A DNA stretch of 8,324 bases, from NCBI GenBank assembly GCA_029777755.1, contig JAKORQ010000410.1, positions 1 to 8,324 of the forward strand. The letters run 5' to 3'. The stretch's first letter is position 1. The number at the start of each line of letters is the position of its first letter. Below are positions 1 through 6,017 of the stretch, in pieces. The DNA comes from Planctomycetota bacterium. GTDB taxonomy: Bacteria > Planctomycetota > Phycisphaerae > Tepidisphaerales > Tepidisphaeraceae. The notes under the pieces were generated by a model, which did no database searches, was not told where the DNA came from, and saw only the letters and a program-made list of their open reading frames with translations. Made by a program: the position numbers and the translations under genes.

Positions 1-179
1 CACAGGTCCACCGCGCCCTGCACAAACTGAACGCGGTTCATGTGGTCCTTCAGCCACCACGCGGCCGGCCCCGACAGCGGCGCCATGTCATAGATGATCA
101 CATGGTCGCCGCGCTCGGCCAGTTGCCGCACGATGTGGCTGCCGATGAATCCCGCGCCTCCTGTTACCAGAACCGTCAT
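1..179 (-). CDS. Extended SDR: NAD-dependent epimerase/dehydratase family protein (partial, N-terminus only)
   Basis: Only the first 59 residues are in the window; the gene continues past base 1. The protein opens with MTVLVTGGAGFIGSHIV, the classic GxxGxxG nucleotide-binding loop of extended short-chain dehydrogenases (Gly7, Gly10, Gly13). Asp31 ends the second beta strand (HVIIYD), a position that usually selects NAD(H) over NADP(H), and QGAVDL near residues 54-59 fits the third Rossmann strand. The ATG overlaps the TGA of the upstream apnL-like gene as ATGA, and TGGAG lies 6 bases before it, so the two genes are probably translationally coupled. Family members act as nucleotide-sugar epimerases, dehydratases or sugar/aldonate dehydrogenases. 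Substrate cannot be read from this fragment. Its place behind apiose genes suggests a sugar or sugar-acid substrate (inference). Confidence 0.9.
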   Translation of the reverse strand, partial: MTVLVTGGAGFIGSHIVRQLAERGDHVIIYDMAPLSGPAAWWLKDHMNRVQFVQGAVDL

Positions 180-2089
180 GTCACACTCCAGTCGATGCTG
201 GCGATTGCATAGTCGCTCAACTCCAGCTCGCTTGTTTCCCCAAGCCTCTTTGAGTTCGCATTCACCCAGAATTCCGCATCGCGATATGCCATGTCCACCG
301 TTGCGCCATCGAGAACCGTGATCGTTGCCTCCGTCGGCAGGTTCAGGCGAAGCCTCTGCGGCAACGGCTTGAGATTGGCCAGCAGCAGCCGATTGCGTTC
401 GCCACGCTGCAGTCGAATGGCGGCCAGCTCCAGCGGCCGATCGACCAGCGGGGCGCTCCAGTGTTCCGGGAAGAAACCCAGAAACGCCTGGAGCACATGG
501 TAGACGGGGAAGATGTCTCCCGGCTCGGCCGGGAAAAGCCCAGGCAGCGCCGGCGGAGAGTTCCCCTGCAACACCCCGCGCCAGCCGTGCGTCTCGAAGA
601 AGGTCAGGAAATCGGCCCGGCACAGACGCGCCAGGCTTCCCGCCGTCCACGCGGCCGCCAGCAGCGACATCTGCCGCGGATCGACGCTGGCGGGCAATGT
701 CCCGGCCTGCGCCTCTTCCGGCGCGGTGGCGTCGGGATTGAAGCGGCGCTTGAGCGTCACCGGCGACACGCATACCGGGCAATCACGCGAGAGCTTTACC
801 GCCGACGCGATGATGGCGCTTTGCGCCTCGAGATTCTCCATCAGCGACAGGTCATCGAAGGCATGCACCTGCGGATTGAGCGAGAATGTCAGCAGGTCCA
901 GCAGTTCCATCGGCGGGTGCGTGCGATTGACGGCCACGAAATCGGCATCCGTCCCCCCGCCAAACAGCGCCCTGTTCTCCACCGGCGACAGTGCCTCCCG
1001 GGCCGCATTCACCTGCTCCCGTGTCGTGACCGACTTGCGCGAAAGGATCAGCCACCTGCTCACGGGCAGGCCATGCGCTTCCCATGTGGCAGCCAGCTCC
1101 TTCAGTACGCCCGCCGGCCTGTCCGGGCAGATCAGGGCCGCCTCGATCGGCGCTCCGATAGACTTCAGGTTGTCGCGATACGACGCCAGCTTTTCCTGCC
1201 AGCCGCCGGAGGTGAGGTCCAGCTCCAGCCGCAGATGGCGCGGGTGCAGGCTCCTGAGCTGCGCCAGGCTCTTGTCATCGAGCTGATCGAATCCCTCGGC
1301 CACCGAGATTCCCACATGCGCCACCCACTCGCCATGCGCATCGCCGGTGAGATCGACTGTGATGGACGAGTCTTTCCCTCGGGCCGCCGGCGCCGTGGTG
1401 GGATCTCCCTCAAGCTGGATCGTGATGCTTTGTGAAACTTCCTCGCCTGCGCGCAGCTCGTAAGGGAAGGGCAGTTCCAGCGGCCGGCAGTAGGTCTTAA
1501 ACGAGCCGTCCGACCAGTTGCGCTGATCCTCCATCTCGAAGATCTCGCCTTCCATCGCGACGCGGATGCGCGCCTGGCCGACCATGTGGCAGATAGCGCG
1601 GATGTTCCTGAACGGCTGATGCGGCGCGATGTCGGCCGGGAATTTTCCTTCTTCATCGGTCCCATCGTAATGCTCCACCAGGCACGCCTGGCCGGCACAG
1701 CCCGACGGGTGGAGCACGCAGAAGCCGGTGCGGTTGGTCATGAATGTGCTGTTGGCCCGCCCATTCATCTCGAAGCGCACCTGCCCGGTCACTTCGCCGG
1801 AGATTCGGCCATCCCACTCAAAGTCGATGCTTCCGGACTGGTGGCGCGCGTGGAAGGTAATCTCAAATGAATCGGCCGACTGCTCGATCTTCAGGCCCGA
1901 GAACACCGGCAGGATGGTTCGCCAGTTGCGGTCGCGCACCGCCACGTACACCCGGCGAATCACCTCCGCGCCGCCCAGCCGCACATAGCGGATCTCGCCA
2001 TTGTCGAGGATCATCCTAAGCGCACCGGCGGCCAGCTCGAGCGGCATGGTCGGCTTCACGGCAGATCCATATATGCGCCAAGGTTGCAC
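176..2089 (-). CDS. apnL: D-apionate lactonase-like protein
   Basis: A 637-residue protein, probably cytoplasmic since no signal peptide or membrane segment is evident. It resembles my memory of the D-apionate lactonase (ApnL) family, which hydrolyses D-apionolactone to D-apionate in apiose catabolism. Seen in the sequence: VRDRNWRT (residues 51-58), TNRTGFCVLHP (118-128), VEHYDGTDEEGKFP (138-151) and FEMEDQRNWSDGSFKTY (184-200). These form a conserved N-terminal beta-rich region, followed by a middle region that looks barrel-like and a short C-terminal beta region (domain split is inferred). The GTG start directly follows the apsD stop (TGAGTG) and has AGGAGG 8 bases before it, which fixes this start. 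The neighbour apsD makes the expected substrate, which strengthens the call. Length is near the family's, and no break is visible. Less likely alternative: another sugar lactonase or hydrolase in the same family. Confidence 0.78.
   Translation of the reverse strand: MQPWRIYGSAVKPTMPLELAAGALRMILDNGEIRYVRLGGAEVIRRVYVAVRDRNWRTILPVFSGLKIEQSADSFEITFHARHQSGSIDFEWDGRISGEVTGQVRFEMNGRANSTFMTNRTGFCVLHPSGCAGQACLVEHYDGTDEEGKFPADIAPHQPFRNIRAICHMVGQARIRVAMEGEIFEMEDQRNWSDGSFKTYCRPLELPFPYELRAGEEVSQSITIQLEGDPTTAPAARGKDSSITVDLTGDAHGEWVAHVGISVAEGFDQLDDKSLAQLRSLHPRHLRLELDLTSGGWQEKLASYRDNLKSIGAPIEAALICPDRPAGVLKELAATWEAHGLPVSRWLILSRKSVTTREQVNAAREALSPVENRALFGGGTDADFVAVNRTHPPMELLDLLTFSLNPQVHAFDDLSLMENLEAQSAIIASAVKLSRDCPVCVSPVTLKRRFNPDATAPEEAQAGTLPASVDPRQMSLLAAAWTAGSLARLCRADFLTFFETHGWRGVLQGNSPPALPGLFPAEPGDIFPVYHVLQAFLGFFPEHWSAPLVDRPLELAAIRLQRGERNRLLLANLKPLPQRLRLNLPTEATITVLDGATVDMAYRDAEFWVNANSKRLGETSELELSDYAIASIDWSVT
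186..190 (-). promoter_or_regulatory. Ribosome binding site of the edge SDR gene
   Basis: TGGAG on the minus strand, 6 bases before the ATG at 179-177. It lies inside the last codons of the apnL-like gene. It supports this start and, with the ATGA overlap, re-initiation by ribosomes finishing apnL. Confidence 0.6.
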
Positions 2090-3157
2090 TCAGCTCTCCT
2101 CCTGGACCAGTGAAGCTTCAAACCAGTCATCCCTAGCCGGGTCGATTAATCGTCCGAGCCTTGCAGAAGCATATGCGCCATATACCAGCCGCATGGTTCG
2201 CAGGTTGTCTTCGCCGGTGGTCTCCGGTGTTTTCTCGCCCCGCAGCCCGGCCAGCAGGTCGCGGTTGCACGCCACAATGCTGGAATGGACCAGGTCGTAC
2301 GCCGGATCTGCCCAGGAGTAGTGCGGTACCTTCACCTGCCAGCTATGCGTGCCGGCCGAGGTCGTCACCCTCATGCAATAGTCAGCGGCGAGCTGCACTG
2401 TGCCCTTGCTGCCTTCCACGAAGATCAGCGTCTGCGGGAAGACCTCCTTCTCGTGAAAGTTTTCCGCATACGCCATGTTGCAGGTGATGGTGGCTTCGCC
2501 GGTATCGAGCACGGCCGTTGCCACATCCTCGCCGGCAATGTCGCTGTGGATCTTCTGGGTGCGGCAGTAGATGCTCTGCGGCTCGCAAAAGAGAAAACGT
2601 GCCGCGTCGAATATGTGGCTTCCGATGTCGGTGAGGATGAACTGCTTGAGCGTCCGCAGGAACGGCTGATTGTTGAAGACCGGGAAGCCATTGATGAAGT
2701 CCACCCGCGCCCGGAACACCTTGCCGATCCTCCCCTCATCCAGCACGCGCTTCAGCTCGCGGATCGGCGCCTGGTGGCGCCAGTTCTCGTGGATGAACAG
2801 CGGCACGCCCAGCTTGCGGCAACTATCCACCGCCATCTGGCAGTCATATATGGTCGGCGCCATCGGCTTCTGGCAGATTACCGGCACGTGCCGCCGCGCT
2901 GCCAGCTCCACGAACGGCAGGTGCGTGCTGACGTCGGTGATGATGTCCACCGCGTCCACCTTCACCTCATCCAGCAGCGTCTGCGGGTCGTCGTAGACTT
3001 GTGAAATGTCAAACTCGCTTGCGATAGCCTCGGCCCGGGATCGGGTGCGGTTGTAGACGGCCGCGATTTCCACTCCCCCAAGCTCGCGCCAGCCAGAGAT
3101 CTGAAACTTCGACCAGAAACCGCAGCCGAACACTGCCAGCCGAATTGTTTGCGACAT
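2090..3157 (-). CDS. apsD: D-apiose dehydrogenase-like Gfo/Idh/MocA oxidoreductase
   Basis: A 355-residue cytoplasmic NAD(P)-dependent sugar dehydrogenase. The N-terminal Rossmann fold starts at MSQTIRLAVFGCGFWSKFQ with the GxG loop (Gly11, Gly13). The family's Lys-Pro signature appears as VICQKPMAPT with Lys98. HENWRHQAPIR (124-134), INGFPVFNNQPFL (156-168), TDIGSHIFD (177-185, with Asp178 and His182 of the catalytic region) and the TTGEDNLRT segment near the C-terminus match my memory of D-apiose dehydrogenase (ApsD), which oxidises D-apiose to D-apionolactone. The lactonase-like gene directly downstream supports this. The frame stays open to a TTG at 3193 (12 more residues), but the ATG at 3157 places the first beta strand at the usual distance. 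No clear Shine-Dalgarno precedes that ATG, so the start is less certain than the product. It heads the operon and faces a divergent gene. Confidence 0.82.
   Translation of the reverse strand: MSQTIRLAVFGCGFWSKFQISGWRELGGVEIAAVYNRTRSRAEAIASEFDISQVYDDPQTLLDEVKVDAVDIITDVSTHLPFVELAARRHVPVICQKPMAPTIYDCQMAVDSCRKLGVPLFIHENWRHQAPIRELKRVLDEGRIGKVFRARVDFINGFPVFNNQPFLRTLKQFILTDIGSHIFDAARFLFCEPQSIYCRTQKIHSDIAGEDVATAVLDTGEATITCNMAYAENFHEKEVFPQTLIFVEGSKGTVQLAADYCMRVTTSAGTHSWQVKVPHYSWADPAYDLVHSSIVACNRDLLAGLRGEKTPETTGEDNLRTMRLVYGAYASARLGRLIDPARDDWFEASLVQEES
2098..2103 (-). promoter_or_regulatory. Ribosome binding site deciding the GTG start of apnL
   Basis: A perfect AGGAGG on the minus strand inside the last codons of apsD, 8 bases before the GTG at 2089-2087. 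It explains how a non-ATG start with no intergenic gap is used, and implies apsD-apnL coupling. Confidence 0.8.
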
Positions 3158-3275
3158 GCGCAACAGAGTATCACCAGCGCGTCGGCCCTCCAAGCAGGCG
3201 ATCTCAACATCCAGCCAGGCCCTGGCCTACAGTTGGGCTAAAGACCACGACAAGTACAAACCACAGGAGCGTTGA
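3158..3275. promoter_or_regulatory. Divergent intergenic region (apiose operon / MetE-like gene)
   Basis: These 118 bp separate two divergent starts and should carry promoters for both directions. No convincing -35/-10 pair stands out. A short perfect inverted repeat, GCCAG-GCC-CTGGC, lies at 3214-3226 near the middle and could be an operator half or chance in GC-rich DNA. No local regulator gene is present in the window. Confidence 0.4.
3265..3269 (+). promoter_or_regulatory. Ribosome binding site deciding the TTG start of the MetE-like gene
   Basis: AGGAG with a 6-base spacer to the TTG at 3276-3278. The next in-frame ATG is codon 23, past the conserved TTVVGSYP segment, so the TTG is the functional start. 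Confidence 0.75.
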
Positions 3276-4277
3276 TTGGCAGACCCTCTGATCAAGACGA
3301 CCGTTGTAGGCAGCTACCCCATCCCTTCATGGCTGGCGGCCATGCCTTCCACACCCACCCTTCGCGACGCGATCATGGTGGTTCTCAAGACACAGGAGCT
3401 GGCCGGGATTGACGTCATTGCCGACGGCGAACTCTCCCGCTTCAACGTCAGCCACCCCGAGACCAACGGCATGATTGAGTACTTCATCAGCCCGATGGAG
3501 GGCGTGCGCTGCAATCTAAGCCGCGCCGAGCTGGAGGAGTTCCGCTCGATACCGGGGATGGCGTTTCGGCAGCGGCCGGCAGGGGTGGTCTACCAGAAGA
3601 TCGGCGAAGGCACGCTCGACCTGCCCTCCGCCTGGCGTTTTGTGAAGCCGCTCACCGACAGGCCGCTCAAATTCACTGTCACCTCCCCGTACATGCTCGC
3701 CAAGACGCTGCATGACACCATCTATCGCGACCGCGAGAAGCTGACGATGGACATTGCCGAAGTTCTCCGCCGGCAGGTCTCCGAGATCGACGCGGCGGTG
3801 GTGCAGGTGGATGAGGCGAATCTGCCGGGAAGTCCCGAGGACGCTTCCTGGGCCCACGAGCCGATCAACCACGTCCTCGACGCCATCAGGGGCGAAAAGG
3901 CACTGCATCTGTGCTTTGGCAACTACGGCGGCCAGACCATCCAGCGTGGCGAGTGGAAGAATCTGATTGATTTCCTCAATCGCCTGCGGGTGGATCACCT
4001 GGTGCTGGAGTTTGCCCGCCGGGGCTATGGCGAACTTGAGCTGTTCCGCGACCTTCGGCCGGGGATTGCCATTGGACTGGGCGTCATTGACATCAAGGAC
4101 AACGGCGTCGAGACGCCTGATGAAATTGCCCGCCGGGTTGAAAACGCCGAGAAGATCCTGGGGAAGGGACGGGTGAAGTGGGTGCACCCTGACTGCGGCT
4201 TCTGGATGCTGCATCGCAGCGTGGCTGACCGTAAGATGCGTGCCCTGGTCGCCGGACGCGACCTTTACTGTAAGTGA
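3276..4277 (+). CDS. Cobalamin-independent methionine synthase family protein (MetE C-terminal domain only)
   Basis: A 333-residue stand-alone UROD/MetE-type barrel, matching only the catalytic C-terminal half of the roughly 750-residue classical MetE. The start KTTVVGSYPIP (7-17) is the homocysteine-binding strand, and GIDVIADGELSRF (44-56) follows the MetE GE pattern. VQVDEANLP (176-184) corresponds to the IQIDEPA segment, with Asp179. The zinc site looks intact: His211 and Cys213 (LHLCFGNYGG), Glu245 (LVLEF) and Cys307 (HPDCGF). The usual role is transfer of a methyl group to a zinc-bound thiol, giving methionine from homocysteine. Forms lacking the N-terminal domain often use a different methyl donor, and relatives use other thiols, so donor and acceptor are open. 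It starts at TTG after AGGAG, is divergent from the apiose operon, and is 126 bp before nuoG. No cobalamin riboswitch or SAM-type leader was recognised. Confidence 0.85.
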   Translation: MADPLIKTTVVGSYPIPSWLAAMPSTPTLRDAIMVVLKTQELAGIDVIADGELSRFNVSHPETNGMIEYFISPMEGVRCNLSRAELEEFRSIPGMAFRQRPAGVVYQKIGEGTLDLPSAWRFVKPLTDRPLKFTVTSPYMLAKTLHDTIYRDREKLTMDIAEVLRRQVSEIDAAVVQVDEANLPGSPEDASWAHEPINHVLDAIRGEKALHLCFGNYGGQTIQRGEWKNLIDFLNRLRVDHLVLEFARRGYGELELFRDLRPGIAIGLGVIDIKDNGVETPDEIARRVENAEKILGKGRVKWVHPDCGFWMLHRSVADRKMRALVAGRDLYCK

Positions 4278-4403
4278 ATCGAGCGGCCGATATCAGTATT
4301 TGCCGGGAGAATCGCTGTTTTTGCTGGTTCTGGCGGGGTTAGCACCCGCTGTTGGGTCCGCCCTAGTGAAATCATTCACGATGGGCTATATCATTGCCTC
4401 GTT
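4278..4403 (+). promoter_or_regulatory. Intergenic region before nuoG, probable nuoGHI promoter region
   Basis: This 126-bp gap separates the MetE-like gene from nuoG. It holds a GCGGG/CCCGC hairpin with a 7-base loop (4333-4349) that lacks a following T-run and so is not a standard terminator. It also holds an inverted repeat GTGAA-ATCA-TTCAC (4366-4379) and an AT-rich TATATC (4387-4392) shortly before the ATG. No good -35 partner for TATATC was found. The region probably starts nuoGHI transcription, but read-through from the upstream gene is possible. Confidence 0.35.
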
Positions 4404-5999
4404 ATGCCAAAGATTACGGTCGACGGTAAGACCATTGAATGTAAGGACAAACAGGTGATTCTGGAGGCCTGCAAGGACAACGGCATCCAGATCCCGCACT
4501 ATTGCTATCACCCCGGTTTGTCCGTTGTGGCATCCTGTCGCATCTGCCTGGTGGAGGTGGAAGGGGTGCCGAAGCTTGTGCCGGCCTGCCAGACGCCCAT
4601 CCGCGATGGCATGGTGGTTAACACCAACTCGCCCAAGGCGGTTGCCAACCAGAAGCAGGTCATGGAGTACCTCCTGACCAGCCATCCCCTCGATTGCCCA
4701 GTTTGCGATCAGGCCGGCGAATGCTATCTGCAGGACTATTCCTACGAGTATGGCCGGGCCGAGCCCCGCTTCGAGGAAGAAAAGGTAAAGAACCCCAAGA
4801 AGGATGTAGGCGACAACATCCTGCTCTACTCCGACCGCTGCATCATGTGCACCCGCTGCGTGCGCTTCACCCGCGAAGTCTCCGGTACCTCGGAGCTATT
4901 CGTGGATGGTCGAGGCGCCCGGGAAGAGATCCAGATCTTCCCCGGCCGGCCGCTGAACAACCCGCTGGCCGGCAACGTGGTGGATATCTGCCCGGTTGGC
5001 GCACTGCTGGACAAGAACTTCCTCTTCAAGCAGCGCGTGTGGCTGCTGAAGTCCACCCCGTCAATCTCCCCGGTTGATGCCGGCGGCGAGAACATCTGGG
5101 TGGACCATAACGAAGGCAAGATCTATCGCTGCCGTCCACGCTACAACGCTGATGTAAACCAGTGGTGGATCTCCGACGAGACCCGCTACGCGTGGAAGGC
5201 CGTCTCCGATGGCAATCGCCTGGTCGCCGCGAAGAAGGCGCAGTACAGCAGCCAGGTGGAGACGGATTGGCAGAAGGCCGCCGACCAGGCCTATACCGAT
5301 CTTAAGAACCTGGCGGCCGACTCCCCTGGCACCCTCTACGCTCTTCTTTCCCCGATGATGGCCTGCGAAGAGGCCTATCTGCTGGGCAAGCTGATTCGCA
5401 GCCTCGACCCGCAGGCCGTGCTGGTCATTGGCCCGGTGCCGCAAGGCGAGCAGCAGGTCTTCCGCAATTCCATCACCGGCAAGGAAACCTTCGTCATCCA
5501 GGGCGAAAAGGTTCCCAATGCCAATGGCGTGCGCAAGGTCATTGAGCTGCTGGGCGGCCCCAGCGCCACTTACGAGGAGCTGGTGAAGGCGGAGAAGCCG
5601 GAGCTGAAGAAGCTCAAGGGCGGCTGGATAGTCGGTGGCTACCTCAAGGACTGGGTGGGCAAGGAGCAGCCGGCGCTTTTCAAGAAGGGCTATCGCGCAG
5701 TACAGGATATCCTGCCCAATTCGCTCGTGAACTCGGCGGATGTGGTCATCCCCGGCGCCGCCTGGACGGAAAAGGACGGCTGCTGGGTCAACTTCAAGGG
5801 CATCGCCCAGGTCTTCAGCAAGGCTGTTCCCGCTCCCGAGGGAGTGGTCAGCGAGGCCGAGGTGTACCACTATCTGCTCCGCCTGCCTGGTGCGTACAGC
5901 GCCGCTGCCGTCCGGGCCGAGATCGGCGAGCCGGTGTCGGCGGCGAAGATTCCCGACGCAGATGCGCCAGAACCGGCGATGGAGTTCGTGGAGCTGTGA
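4404..5999 (+). CDS. nuoG: NADH-quinone oxidoreductase subunit G (short form)
   Basis: The peripheral-arm subunit of complex I that carries iron-sulfur clusters passing electrons from NADH toward quinone. Residues 1-75 are a [2Fe-2S] ferredoxin domain with Cys34, Cys45, Cys48 and Cys62. HPLDCPVCDQAGEC supplies the His-Cys3 [4Fe-4S] cluster N5 (His94, Cys98, Cys101, Cys107). CIMCTRC plus VDICPVGAL supplies another [4Fe-4S] cluster (Cys146, Cys149, Cys152, Cys196). The remaining part resembles a reduced molybdopterin-oxidoreductase fold, with SADVVIPGAAWTEKDGCWVNFKG near residues 441-463 as its clearest hallmark. At 531 residues it is shorter than the usual 680-900, and the region after residue 210 has no cysteine cluster for N7. 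The ATG at 4404 gives the standard MPKITVDGK start, although no Shine-Dalgarno precedes it. nuoH follows after 18 bases. Confidence 0.95.
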   Translation: MPKITVDGKTIECKDKQVILEACKDNGIQIPHYCYHPGLSVVASCRICLVEVEGVPKLVPACQTPIRDGMVVNTNSPKAVANQKQVMEYLLTSHPLDCPVCDQAGECYLQDYSYEYGRAEPRFEEEKVKNPKKDVGDNILLYSDRCIMCTRCVRFTREVSGTSELFVDGRGAREEIQIFPGRPLNNPLAGNVVDICPVGALLDKNFLFKQRVWLLKSTPSISPVDAGGENIWVDHNEGKIYRCRPRYNADVNQWWISDETRYAWKAVSDGNRLVAAKKAQYSSQVETDWQKAADQAYTDLKNLAADSPGTLYALLSPMMACEEAYLLGKLIRSLDPQAVLVIGPVPQGEQQVFRNSITGKETFVIQGEKVPNANGVRKVIELLGGPSATYEELVKAEKPELKKLKGGWIVGGYLKDWVGKEQPALFKKGYRAVQDILPNSLVNSADVVIPGAAWTEKDGCWVNFKGIAQVFSKAVPAPEGVVSEAEVYHYLLRLPGAYSAAAVRAEIGEPVSAAKIPDADAPEPAMEFVEL

Positions 6000-6017
6000 T
6001 TTGCGGATAACAGACAG

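Noticed and set aside
461..1435. A 324-residue open frame on the plus strand opposite apnL
   Set aside because: It is Arg/Gln/His-rich with no recognisable motif, typical of antisense frames in GC-rich coding DNA. The minus-strand gene has clear family motifs.
3158..3193. A 12-residue N-terminal extension of apsD from a TTG at 3193
   Set aside because: The Rossmann strand begins right after the ATG at 3157 as usual for the family, and the TTG has no better ribosome binding site. It remains possible but less likely.
3232..3261. TTGGGC ... TACAAA as a sigma-70 promoter for the MetE-like gene
   Set aside because: The implied start of transcription would fall on the AGGAG ribosome binding site, and both hexamers match the consensus poorly.
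3516..4214. A 232-residue minus-strand frame opposite the MetE-like gene
   Set aside because: It is a shadow of a gene with intact zinc-site and substrate motifs; no motif of its own.
4333..4349. GCGGG/CCCGC hairpin as a terminator of the MetE-like gene
   Set aside because: The stem is only 5 bp and no T-run follows; the run of T bases lies before it.
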